In this document: piece after piece, positions 19,888 to 27,768 of the stretch
Position numbering within the stretch: position 1 is the stretch's first letter
Layout of the letters: each line of letters begins with the position of its first letter
Assembly: GCA_009694135.1 (NCBI GenBank)
Contig: SHVS01000001.1
Location: forward strand, 62,001-126,000
Length of the DNA stretch: 64,000 nucleotides
Reading direction: 5' to 3'
Source: Alphaproteobacteria bacterium
GTDB taxonomy: Bacteria > Pseudomonadota > Alphaproteobacteria > UBA6615
Program-made: the position numbers and the translations under genes
The notes under the pieces: model-generated
Seen by the model: the letters and a program-made list of their open reading frames with translations, nothing else
Database searches by the model: none
Told to the model about the DNA's origin: nothing

Positions 19888-20164
19888 TTCGAAAATAATT
19901 CCTAAACCTGCCGCACCAGCCGATAGGGAGTGTCGGCCAAAATCCCTTGAGAAACCATCAGGATTTATAGTTAATTTTTGTTAACGATATACTTAATATG
20001 TCGGATTTTATCGAAATTATTCGCGAATTTGTCGAGATATATACTTCAAATTAGTAGAGTTTAATTTTATGATAATATCCATCAAGTCAGAGGGGCCGAG
20101 CGACGAGGAGCTGAACCAAAGGACCGGGGGCGACACCTGAGAGCGATCAAAGGGAGCCGCCAAC
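19888..20164. promoter_or_regulatory. AT-rich divergent intergenic region
   Basis: About 277 bp, strikingly AT-rich in a GC-rich genome between about 19970 and 20080. It divides the arabinose-donor unit (leftwards) from the SleB-like gene (rightwards) and must hold promoters for both. TTAA pairs at 19971-19984 are spaced by six, not the seven needed for a CtrA box. A weak TACT-N7-AGTA symmetry is at 20042-20056. No gene was seen. Confidence 0.5.
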
Positions 20165-20779
20165 ATGGGCAAGAAAGTACAAGGGCCGCGTAACGGCCGT
20201 ACCAGCGCCGCCGTCAAAGTCGCCTCCATCTTGCTGCCGATCATTGCCGCGCTGACCCTCGCTCCCAGCGTGGAAGCCGTGGAAGAGCCGTCCTCGTCGG
20301 CCACGGAGTCGACGGTTGATGCCGCCTCGGCGCTCGAATGCCTGGCTCTCAATATATATCACGAAGCGCGGGGCGAATCCGAAGAAGGAAAGCGCGCCGT
20401 TGGCCATGTGGTGCTCAATCGTAGCCTCGACGGCCGTTTCCCGCGTGAATTATGCGATGTCGTGCGCCAAGGCGGCGACAAGCACCTGCATCGCTGCCAG
20501 TTTTCCTGGTGGTGCGACGGGTTGTCGGACCGCCCGCGCGAGGCCCAGGCCTGGCAAGAGGCGCTGCGCATCGCCCACCTCATCATGGCCGGAGAATCGG
20601 CCGATCCGACTGGCGGCGCGCTGTGGTATCATGCCGATTACGTGCAGCCGTACTGGCAGCAGGCGTTCGAGCGCGGTCCTTCGATCGGTCACCACGTCTT
20701 CTACCGCCGCTCGCCCGCGCCGCTGGTGGCCGACGCTTCCCCGCACCGCGTCGCCAGCGCGAGCGTGTCGGTCAAATAG
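20165..20779 (+). CDS. Cell wall hydrolase, SleB family
   Basis: A 204-residue exported protein. A hydrophobic signal or anchor lies at about residues 17-38. The hydrolase_2 (SleB/CwlJ) domain follows, with the catalytic-region motif LNIYHEARGESEEGKRAVG, then VVLNRSLDGRFP, CQFSWWCDG and WYHADYVQPYW. These enzymes cut peptidoglycan in spore-forming bacteria. In alphaproteobacteria they likely act in wall remodelling in the periplasm. The gene lies in an envelope neighbourhood with a SPOR-domain gene and an LdtR-like regulator. Confidence 0.9.
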   Translation: MGKKVQGPRNGRTSAAVKVASILLPIIAALTLAPSVEAVEEPSSSATESTVDAASALECLALNIYHEARGESEEGKRAVGHVVLNRSLDGRFPRELCDVVRQGGDKHLHRCQFSWWCDGLSDRPREAQAWQEALRIAHLIMAGESADPTGGALWYHADYVQPYWQQAFERGPSIGHHVFYRRSPAPLVADASPHRVASASVSVK

Positions 20780-20862
20780 CCCGGCAAAGCTCGCCACCGC
20801 ATGATGACGATGGCGGAGTGAAACTGCGTATTGTCAGACCCGGTTTTTGTTCTGCCGCCGCC

Positions 20863-20877
20863 TTAACCCGATCTTAA
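20863..20877 (+). promoter_or_regulatory. CtrA-binding site (TTAA-N7-TTAA)
   Basis: TTAA-CCCGATC-TTAA is an exact match to the alphaproteobacterial CtrA box. It lies 55-69 bp upstream of the GTG start of the SPOR-domain gene, a usual position for CtrA control. The motif is rare by chance at this GC content. Binding itself is inferred. Confidence 0.7.
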
Positions 20878-20931
20878 GCATAATCTCCCTAGGCTTCCGG
20901 CCACGGTTTCAATTGGCCAGGAGCGTAAGTC

Positions 20932-21727
20932 GTGCGCATCACCTTTTCACCGCGGCAAGTTATCCCGGCGGCGCTGATCGCGACCGCCGCTGTCACCGCT
21001 GTTTACCTTGGCAGCACCACGGCGACCTCGGTGCCGGCTACAGGGCCGAGCAAGGCCTCCGTTGCCCGCGTCAGCCCGTCGGGTCAGCCCGACTGGCGGA
21101 CGATCGAGGCGGCTGCCGGTCCGGCCGAAGGCCGCACCCAGCTTGCCCAGGCCGCCGCGCCGCAGACCAACGCGCCGTTGTCCGGCCGCCGGCCGGTGGT
21201 AATGCCCGAGGGCCAAGTCCTGACCCCGCCGCCAAGCCGCTCGACCTCGATCATGATTAATTCCCGGACAGTGCAGCCGATCCAGGCGCGTCCGCCGGTC
21301 ACGCTGTCATTGACCCAGCCGGACGCCGCACCGCTCGCCGCGACGACCCCGGCGGCCACCGATGCGACCCCGGCTCCGACGACGACGGCAGCCGCCGAAA
21401 CGCCGGCTCCCGCCGCTGCGCCGGCCGTAAAGACCGCCGTCGCGCCCGACCTTGGCCCAGGTTGCGGCGCGCAGCGTCTGGCGCGTGCAGATCGCCTCGC
21501 TGCCCAGCCAGGATGCGGCTCAAGGCGTCTGGACCAAGGCGCAGAGCGGCAATATCCACCTTCTGGGCGCGCTCTCGCCCAATTTCGAAAAAGCGGAAAT
21601 CAATGGCCGCGGGACCTACTTTCGCGTTCAGACCCAGGCCTTTAACGACCGCAAGGCGGCCAACGATCTGTGCAACAGCCTGAAGGCGCGCAACATGTCC
21701 TGCCTGGTGGTGCGTACCGCCGGCTAG
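20932..21727 (+). pseudogene. SPOR-domain periplasmic protein, frameshifted
   Basis: The GTG at 20932 (after AGGAG) starts an N-terminal hydrophobic anchor followed by a long Pro/Ala/Thr-rich linker to about residue 172. The frame then becomes nonsense (GPGCGAQRLARADRL). One base to the right, from 21452, the next frame reads AARSVWRVQIASLPSQDAAQ and continues to MSCLVVRTAG at TAG 21725-21727. This is a SPOR domain, which binds denuded peptidoglycan at division sites. A single-base insertion or two-base loss near 21440-21451 explains the break. A perfect CtrA box and a strong terminator flank it, so the transcription unit looks real. Confidence 0.8.
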
Positions 21728-21749
21728 ACAACACCCCGCACGCACACGA

Positions 21750-21790
21750 AAAAAACGCCGCTTCCGATTGCTCGGGGCGGCGTTTTCATT
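21750..21790 (+). terminator. Rho-independent terminator after the SPOR gene
   Basis: AAAACGCCGC (21752-21761) pairs with GCGGCGTTTT (21777-21786) around a 15-nt loop, with T-rich sequence after. It is 25 bp past the SPOR gene stop. The A-run on the left could also let it serve the opposite strand. Confidence 0.85.
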
Positions 21791-21858
21791 TCCGGCGACA
21801 CGCGCCAGCGACTAGGTCCTCGATGCGGGCCTTGCGGCCCCCCCGGCCCGCGGCGAGA

Positions 21859-22401
21859 TTACTCGCGCCCGTATTGGATGTGTTCGGTCCACACGCGCTC
21901 GAGGGCGCGCAGCGCCTCGCGCGCCACCACGATGCCGCCTTCGACCTCGTGGTCATTCAGCCGCGCCGCGTGACCGCTTTCGAGGCGCACGAGATGCGCG
22001 CACAGGCTGGTGCCTTTCTCGGTCAGGCGCAGCTTGACCGAGCGCCGATCGCGCTCCGAACGCTGCTGCTCGAGATAGCCGGACGCCGCCAGCTGGCGCA
22101 CGTTGTAGGTCACGTTGGAGCCGATGTAATAGCCGCGCTCGACCAGATCGCGCATGGACAGGTCGGCGGACTGGATATTCATCAACAGCAGCGCTTGCAC
22201 CGGATTGATGTCTTCCCGCTTGAGGCGGTTCAGCTCAAACCGCACGACGTCGAGATAACGGCGGTGAAGCCGTTCGACCAGGCGCGTTACCTCGGCATAG
22301 GCGTGCACCGGGGTCTCGGCCTCGGGGGAAGCGAGGGCTAGAACCGTCGGCGGAATTTGCGGGCCGCGCTGCGGCGTACGTATGTCAGGGGCGGATTTCA
22401 T
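21859..22401 (-). CDS. MarR-family winged-helix regulator, LdtR-like
   Basis: A 180-residue regulator. The wHTH core includes REDINPVQALLLMNI, LVERGYYIGSNVTYNVRQLAASGYL (recognition helix) and the wing RSERDRRSVKLRLTEKG. This GYYxGSN variant is the one seen in the LdtR group of alphaproteobacteria, where LdtR controls an L,D-transpeptidase gene and osmotic tolerance. No L,D-transpeptidase is in this window, but SleB-like and SPOR genes are adjacent. It is the second gene of a unit with the hypothetical protein upstream (28 bp gap). A TACTTG-CA-CAAGTA palindrome further upstream is a candidate operator for autoregulation. Confidence 0.88.
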   Translation of the reverse strand: MKSAPDIRTPQRGPQIPPTVLALASPEAETPVHAYAEVTRLVERLHRRYLDVVRFELNRLKREDINPVQALLLMNIQSADLSMRDLVERGYYIGSNVTYNVRQLAASGYLEQQRSERDRRSVKLRLTEKGTSLCAHLVRLESGHAARLNDHEVEGGIVVAREALRALERVWTEHIQYGRE

Positions 22402-22428
22402 GGTTCACCTTCGGCAAGGGCTATGGGA

Positions 22429-22788
22429 CTAGCGCTTCAGCAGCGCCCATTTGGGCGTGACAAAGCGTGGCGGGCTTTCGCTCTGCGTGGGGCTGGGCCG
22501 AGCGTCATTATCGGCAAGCGGCTCCTCGGTCTGGCCCGGAGCCGCCGGTTCAGGCTCCGGAGGCGGCTCGGCCGCCGCCTGCAGCGGGCGGAGCGCGTCC
22601 ACCGCACCGGAGGAAGCGTTATCGGCCGCGGCCTCGCTCGCTACCGCGGATTGGCGATAGAGAGTGACCGCCGCGCGCTGGATGGCTTCCATCGCCTCGC
22701 GCCAGCCGCGCTCGTACTCCGTGACCTTGACCTGCTTGATCAGGCGGCCGAATTCATCCAACGGATCTTTACTCACCTTCATCCTCAT
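22429..22788 (-). CDS. Hypothetical protein co-transcribed with the LdtR-like regulator
   Basis: A protein of about 119 residues from the ATG at 22788 (a second ATG at 22782 is equally possible). Residues 1-45 look folded and helical (DPLDEFGRLIKQVKVTEYERGWREA). The rest is a Pro/Glu/Ala-rich disordered tail ending in FVTPKWALLKR. No signal peptide or membrane segment is present. The longer frame from 22860 adds residues that look non-coding. It precedes the regulator gene by 28 bp on the same strand, so it may be its partner. I do not recognise the family. Confidence 0.6.
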   Translation of the reverse strand: MRMKVSKDPLDEFGRLIKQVKVTEYERGWREAMEAIQRAAVTLYRQSAVASEAAADNASSGAVDALRPLQAAAEPPPEPEPAAPGQTEEPLADNDARPSPTQSESPPRFVTPKWALLKR

Positions 22789-22964
22789 CGGCTTAACAGC
22801 TGCACAACCGTCCCCAACCCGCCCTCGCCCGGACGTCCACCGTTTTGCACGATCGGCCAAGCGGGCCGCCGGAACTACTACCGGGATTACAAAGCAGCGG
22901 AAGCGTCGCGAACGGCTGGGCGGGAAGCCATGCCGTTCCCCATGCCAATGCTGGACTTTGCGCG

Positions 22965-22979
22965 TTAAATCGCGGTTAA
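22965..22979 (-). promoter_or_regulatory. CtrA-binding site (TTAA-N7-TTAA)
   Basis: TTAA-ATCGCGG-TTAA matches the CtrA box exactly. It is about 180 bp upstream of the hypothetical/LdtR-like unit. This is the second perfect CtrA box within 2.2 kb, the other being in front of the SPOR gene. Confidence 0.6.
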
Positions 22980-23010
22980 ACCGCCGGCGGGATAACTATT
23001 TATTGGAAGA

Positions 23011-23024
23011 TACTTGCACAAGTA
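23011..23024. promoter_or_regulatory. Perfect palindrome TACTTG-CA-CAAGTA, candidate MarR operator
   Basis: A 14-bp perfect inverted repeat, with a further half-site TACTTG starting exactly 22 bp later (23033-23038). It lies in the AT-rich gap upstream of the LdtR-like unit. Such a spaced palindrome plus half-site is typical of dimeric wHTH regulators. Assignment to the neighbouring regulator is inference. The rest of the 319-bp gap (22789-23107) holds the CtrA box and an 11-bp direct repeat near 23089-23116, and no gene. Confidence 0.5.
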
Positions 23025-23107
23025 TTTATCTATACTTGTAGCAATAATTCGCGGATTTGTATTGGAACCAATACGCCGCCGAAGCCATATTTAATATGGT
23101 GAATTAT

Positions 23108-23695
23108 TTAATATGGCGAGTGCGGCAGCTTGTCGGCGTATTCCTTCGCCAGCGCCCTGGCCGCCGATAATTCATCCGGTTGAAACTCGCTCTCCAGCCG
23201 GGTCTTGAGCGACGACGCCGGTTCGACGCCGGCGCGTTCGGCAAGCGCCAGCCACGCAAACGCCCGGGCGCGGTCGCGCTTCGCGCCGGCGCCGTTCAAA
23301 TAAGCGACGGCGAGATTGTATTGCGCTGGCGCCAGCCCGACCTGGGCAGCGGCTTCGTACCAACCGACCGCGGCGATCGGGTCGGCCATGCCGCCCAGTC
23401 CGCGCTCAAGCATAAGCGCCAGCTTGAACTGGGCGAGCGGGTGATTCTGTTCGGCCGCGCGCGCATACCAGCTGCGCGCCGCAACCAGATCTTTCGGAGC
23501 GTCGATGCCGGCTTCGTATTTGACCGCGAGCAGAAATTGAGCGCGCGCATTGCCGGCGGCGGCGGCATCTTGATACCAGCGCATGGCCTCGGAAAAGCTG
23601 CCCGGCCGCGGCGCCGGTTGGGCCACCGCGGGCAGCGCGGCCATGACCACCGCGCAGGCAAGCACCAAGAGGCGGGGGGGAAAATTACGGGACAT
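23108..23695 (-). CDS. Sel1-repeat (SLR) periplasmic protein
   Basis: A 195-residue secreted protein. A signal peptide spans residues 1-25 (ending AVAQP). It carries at least three Sel1-like repeats, each with an A-x2-WY-x-A-A-x-G-x-A-x-A-Q pattern (AMRWYQDAAAAGNARAQ, ARSWYARAAEQNHPLAQ, AVGWYEAAAQVGLAPAQ). Such alpha-alpha repeats act as adaptors. The start ATG at 23695 overlaps the upstream lipoprotein gene by 11 bp, so the two are co-translated. No partner is identified. Confidence 0.85.
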   Translation of the reverse strand: MSRNFPPRLLVLACAVVMAALPAVAQPAPRPGSFSEAMRWYQDAAAAGNARAQFLLAVKYEAGIDAPKDLVAARSWYARAAEQNHPLAQFKLALMLERGLGGMADPIAAVGWYEAAAQVGLAPAQYNLAVAYLNGAGAKRDRARAFAWLALAERAGVEPASSLKTRLESEFQPDELSAARALAKEYADKLPHSPY

Positions 23696-23987
23696 TGGCG
23701 ACAGCCCCCATACCAGCTCCCACACTCGGTTCTGGACCAACATGACCAATCAGGCGTGCCCCATCCCCGACCGCCGTCAGTGGCTGCGCATAGCATACCT
23801 CGTCCGCGAGCGTGCGGTAGCAATAGACCGGGGTCGCGGGCAGCGGCGGGGCGGCCGACTTGGCCGGCTCGCGCGGCCAGTCGAACCACATGCGCGACAG
23901 CGAGCTAGCGGCTACCAGGCTGTAGCTTACCTCGGCGCAGGCCGACAGGGCCAGCGGAAGAGCGATGAGAACAATACGTCCGAGCAT
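23685..23987 (-). CDS. Small lipoprotein
   Basis: A 100-residue protein. It has a signal peptide with lipobox LALSAC (Cys at residue 17), followed by a Pro-rich stretch and PVYCYRTLADEVCYAQPL with two Cys that may pair. The C-terminal end is Gly-rich. It precedes and overlaps the Sel1 protein gene. It resembles short lipoproteins with a YCYxTLAxVxCY motif found across Rhodospirillales. The function is unknown. Confidence 0.75.
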   Translation of the reverse strand: MLGRIVLIALPLALSACAEVSYSLVAASSLSRMWFDWPREPAKSAAPPLPATPVYCYRTLADEVCYAQPLTAVGDGARLIGHVGPEPSVGAGMGAVANVP

Positions 23988-24219
23988 GTGAACCCTGCCT
24001 GGGTCTTAGGGGCCAGCGGAAACCGGCCCGATGACGATAGTCTCGCCTATCGCTGTTAACGCCGGCTTAGTAGAAAGATGTCTATCCGACTAAATCGTCC
24101 CATCTGCGCCGGCAAAGTCTCTGGATCTTGCCGCGACGCTCCATCGGTCGCGCCAGTCGACCGGAAGCGAAAACAGCCTTACTATCTAACGAGGCCAAGG
24201 GCGCGAACGGAGCAGCGGA

Positions 24220-25110
24220 ATGGCGGAAAGGTTGTTTATACCGCTTGTGAGTCACGGTATAGTTGAAGTCGCCGGCCCAGATGCGCGCTCTTTCCTGCAA
24301 AATCTGATCACTCAGGACCTGGGTACCGTTGGGCCGCGACATGCCGGCTATGGCGCGCTGCTGACCCCACAGGGGCGCTTCTTGCATGATTTCCTGATCG
24401 TCGAGCGCGGCGACTCTGTGCTGCTGGAGTGCGAGCGGACACGCATCGGCGACCTGGTCACACGGCTCGAGCGTTATCGTCTGCGCGCGAAACTCACCCT
24501 GGCCGACAGCTCGGAGAATTGGGCCGTCTATGCGCTGTGGGGCGAAGGCGCCGCCGCGGCGCTTGGTCTTGAACCCACGCCGGGAGCGGCGCGCAGCCTG
24601 GGCGACGGGGTGGCGTTCGTCGATCCGCGCCTGGCGGCGCTCGGCGGACGCGCGTTGCTGCCCGCGGCCACGGACGCAGCGGTTCTGACCCAGCTTGGCT
24701 TCGCGCCGGCCGACGCGGGCGATTACGACCGCCACCGTCTGGCGCTCGCGGTGCCCGACGGTAGCCGCGATTTGGAGCCGGACAAGACGGTCGCGGCCGA
24801 AGGCAATCTCGATGCGCTCGGCGCGATCGCCTGGAACAAGGGCTGCTATATCGGGCAGGAATTGACGACGCGCTACCGCCATCGCGGGCTGGTGAAACGG
24901 CGGCTGTTCCCGGTCGCGATCGAGGGCCCGATGCCGCCCCCGGGCACCCCCGTGCTCGCCGGCGGGAAAGAGGCCGGTGTCATGCGCTCGGGCGCCGCCG
25001 GGCGCGGGCTCGCGCTTTTGCGGCTTGAGGCCGCTTCCGGGTCGGAGCCGCTGACCGCCGGCGAGGCGCGGCTCGTCCCGCTCGCGTTTCCGTTTGCGGT
25101 TGAGACTTAA
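24220..25110 (+). CDS. ygfZ: YgfZ/GcvT-like folate-binding Fe-S maturation protein
   Basis: A 296-residue protein of the YgfZ group, which binds tetrahydrofolate and helps repair or maturation of certain Fe-S enzymes. The hallmark KGCYIGQE motif (Cys essential in E. coli YgfZ) is at NKGCYIGQELTTRYRHRG near residue 208. N-terminal features such as ARSFLQNLITQDL and LLTPQGRFLHDFLI also fit. The last 131 bp overlap the 3' end of ppdK on the other strand. Confidence 0.92.
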   Translation: MAERLFIPLVSHGIVEVAGPDARSFLQNLITQDLGTVGPRHAGYGALLTPQGRFLHDFLIVERGDSVLLECERTRIGDLVTRLERYRLRAKLTLADSSENWAVYALWGEGAAAALGLEPTPGAARSLGDGVAFVDPRLAALGGRALLPAATDAAVLTQLGFAPADAGDYDRHRLALAVPDGSRDLEPDKTVAAEGNLDALGAIAWNKGCYIGQELTTRYRHRGLVKRRLFPVAIEGPMPPPGTPVLAGGKEAGVMRSGAAGRGLALLRLEAASGSEPLTAGEARLVPLAFPFAVET

Positions 25111-27688
25111 TCCCCGCCTGCGCCGCCGCCAGCCGGGCAATCAGCACGCGAAACGGCGAGCAGGAAACGTAATCGAGCTTGAGTTGTTCGCAGAAGGCGA
25201 TGGCGTCGGGATCGCCGCCATGCTCGCCGCAAATGCCAAGCAAGAGCTCTGGCCGGGCCACGCGCCCGCGCGCGGTCGCCAGCGCCATCAGCTCGCCCAC
25301 GCCGTCGCGGTCGAAAGCCACGAACGGATCGGCGGCGATCACCCCGCGCCGCTCGTATTCCTGCAACAGAGGAGCCGCATCGTCGCGCGACAGGCCCCAG
25401 CTCGTCTGCGTCAGGTCGTTGGTGCCGAAGCTGAAGAACGCCGCGGCGCGCGCCAGCTCGCCGGCGCAGAGGGCGGCGCGCTGCAGCTCGATCATGCAGC
25501 CAAGGCTATACGCCGGCTGCTTGCCGCGCTCTGACGCGACCGCCGCGGCCACGCCGTCGATCATGGAGCGCACCAGCTCCACTTCCCGGCCGGTGGCGGC
25601 GAGCGGAATCATGATCTCGGGCGCTACGCGCGCTCCGCTGTCGGCCTCGGCGTCGAGCGCGGCTTCGAGCAGCGCGCGCGCCTGCGCCTCATAGATCTCG
25701 GGATAGGTGATGCCGAGCCGGCAGCCGCGATGGCCGAGCATCGGATTGGTCTCGGCCAGATGCGCGAGCCGCTCGGCGACAATCGTCGCATCCGCGCCGC
25801 TTTCGGCGATAAAGGCGCGCGTCGCCGCCTCGCCCTGCGGCAGAAACTCATGCAGCGGCGCGTCGAACAGGCGCACGGTCACCGGCCAGCCGGCGGCGGC
25901 GAGGAACAGTCGTTTAAACGCCGCCCGCTGCAACGGCAGCAAGTCGCGCAGGGCTTGACGCCGCCCCTCCGGCCCGGTCGCCAGGATCATCCGCCGCAGC
26001 GCCAGAAGACTCGCCGGATCGCGCGTCATCTGCTCGCTGCGCGCCAGCCCGATGCCCTCCGCCCCGAAGCGGCGGGCGCGCGCGACTTCCTCCGGCGTCT
26101 CGGCATTGACGCGCACCTTGAGCCGCCGCGCCGCATCGGCCCAACCGAGCAAGGTCGCGAGTTCGGGCGAAAGCTCCGGCTCGATCGTCGCCACGCTGCC
26201 GGCGAACACTTCGCCGCTGGCGCCGTCGAGGGTGAGCACGCTGCCGGCGGCGAACACGCGACCACGCGCGGTGAGCTGGCCCTTGGCCGCATCGACCGCA
26301 AGCTCGCCCGCGCCGACGATGCACGGCCGCCCCATGCCGCGCGCCACCACGGCGGCGTGGCTGGTCATACCGCCGCGGGTGGTGAGGATCCCCTCGGCCG
26401 CATGCATCCCGCGGATGTCTTCCGGGCTGGTTTCGGCACGCACCAGGAGAACGCGCTCGCCGGCTTCGGCGCGGGCCATCGCCTCGGCGGCGGTGAACAC
26501 AATCGCGCCGGAGGCCGCACCAGGCGCCGCCGGCAGCCCGCGCCCCAGCCGGTCGCGACGCGCGGCAGGGTCGAGGCGCGGATGCAGCAGTCGTTCGAGC
26601 GAACGCGGCTCGATCGACACAATCGCGGCCGCGCGCGTGATCGTGTGGCTCTGCGCCAGCTCGACCGCGATGCGGATCGCCGCTGCCGCGCTCGGCTTGG
26701 TCGCGCGCGTTTGCAGCAGAAAGAGTTTTCCGCGCTCGATGGTGAACTCGATCTCCTGCATCTGGCCGTATTCGGCTTCGAGCGTGGCGGCGGCACGCTT
26801 CAGCGCGCGAAATGCCGCCGGCATGGCCTTTTCAAGGGTGCGCTCGTCGCCGGTCAAGGGCAGCGGCGTGCTCCGTCCGGCGACCAGCTCTTCACCCTGA
26901 GCGCGCGGCAGATATTCGCCGCCAAGGCGGTTTTCCCCCGTCATCGGATCGCGCGTATGGGCGACGCCGGTCGCGGAGCGCGCGTCGCGATTGCCAAACA
27001 CCATCGCCTGCACCGTGACGGCGGTCCCGCCCTCTTCCGCAAGCCCATGCAAGGCGCGATAGGCGCGGGCGCGCGGATTGAGCCAGGAGAGAAAGACGGC
27101 GCGGATCGCGCCCCACAGCTGCTCCCACGGATCTTGCGGGAAAGCGTGGCCGGTCGCGCGCGCGACCGCGTCCAGATGGGCGCGGGCTGCATCGGGCGGG
27201 CAATCTGCGAAGTCTTCCTCCGGCACGCCGAGCACGACGGTCGCGTACATTGCGATAAAGCGCCGGTAGCAGCCGAAGGCGAATTCAGCGTCGCCGCTGT
27301 CCGCCGCCAGGCCAAGCACCGTTTGATCGTTGAGGCCGAGATTGAGCACGGTGTCCATCATGCCCGGCATCGACACCGCCGCGCCGGAGCGCACCGACAA
27401 CAGCAGCGGACGCTTCGCACCACCGAAACGCGCGCCGGCCGTCTTTTCCAACCTTGCGAGCGCGGCTTTGACCTCGGCCTCCAAGCCGCGCGGGAAGCGC
27501 CCGCCCTTGGCCAGGACATGCGCGCAGGCGTCGGTGACGATGGTGAACCCCGGCGGCACCGGCAGGCCAAGCCCGCTCATGCGCGCGAGCGATGCGCCCT
27601 TGCCGCCCAAGACCTTGGCAGAACGGTTCTCAGGCGCGACGGCGCGATCCGCCTGGCCGAGATTGAAGCTATGAACCCATTGGGGCAT
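24980..27688 (-). CDS. ppdK: Pyruvate, phosphate dikinase
   Basis: A 902-residue enzyme interconverting pyruvate, ATP and Pi with PEP, AMP and PPi. The N-terminal ATP-grasp domain starts at GGKGASLARMSGLGLPVPPGF, the phosphohistidine domain has GGMTSHAAVVARGMGRPC, and the C-terminal PEP domain has the catalytic Cys in GICGEHGGDP. Homologues end near LAAAQAGI. The 40-odd residues after that are Arg/Ala-rich and lie antiparallel to the end of ygfZ, so they look like a recent extension after loss of the original stop. Otherwise intact. Confidence 0.96.
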   Translation of the reverse strand: MPQWVHSFNLGQADRAVAPENRSAKVLGGKGASLARMSGLGLPVPPGFTIVTDACAHVLAKGGRFPRGLEAEVKAALARLEKTAGARFGGAKRPLLLSVRSGAAVSMPGMMDTVLNLGLNDQTVLGLAADSGDAEFAFGCYRRFIAMYATVVLGVPEEDFADCPPDAARAHLDAVARATGHAFPQDPWEQLWGAIRAVFLSWLNPRARAYRALHGLAEEGGTAVTVQAMVFGNRDARSATGVAHTRDPMTGENRLGGEYLPRAQGEELVAGRSTPLPLTGDERTLEKAMPAAFRALKRAAATLEAEYGQMQEIEFTIERGKLFLLQTRATKPSAAAAIRIAVELAQSHTITRAAAIVSIEPRSLERLLHPRLDPAARRDRLGRGLPAAPGAASGAIVFTAAEAMARAEAGERVLLVRAETSPEDIRGMHAAEGILTTRGGMTSHAAVVARGMGRPCIVGAGELAVDAAKGQLTARGRVFAAGSVLTLDGASGEVFAGSVATIEPELSPELATLLGWADAARRLKVRVNAETPEEVARARRFGAEGIGLARSEQMTRDPASLLALRRMILATGPEGRRQALRDLLPLQRAAFKRLFLAAAGWPVTVRLFDAPLHEFLPQGEAATRAFIAESGADATIVAERLAHLAETNPMLGHRGCRLGITYPEIYEAQARALLEAALDAEADSGARVAPEIMIPLAATGREVELVRSMIDGVAAAVASERGKQPAYSLGCMIELQRAALCAGELARAAAFFSFGTNDLTQTSWGLSRDDAAPLLQEYERRGVIAADPFVAFDRDGVGELMALATARGRVARPELLLGICGEHGGDPDAIAFCEQLKLDYVSCSPFRVLIARLAAAQAGIKSQPQTETRAGRAAPRRRSAAPTRKRPQAAKARARARRRPSA

Positions 27689-27768
27689 GGACTCGAATTC
27701 CGCCGTCAGCTTTCAGCTAACAGCTATCAGCCATCCGCTAACAAGACCGCAACAGGCAAGGCGCGCCG
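27689..27768. repeat. Short imperfect CAGCT/TCAGC repeats between glyS and ppdK
   Basis: Between 27706 and 27745 the sequence cycles through near-copies of TCAGCT, AACAGCTATCAGCC and CGCTAACA. These resemble short low-complexity spacer repeats seen between genes in other bacteria. No stem or gene is evident. Confidence 0.4.

Noticed and set aside
19971-19984. TTAA pair upstream of the SleB-like gene as a CtrA box
   Set aside because: Spacing is six; only kept as an AT-rich feature.
24056-24070. TTAA-N7-TTAG upstream of the lipoprotein gene as a CtrA box
   Set aside because: One mismatch in the second half; not strong enough alone.
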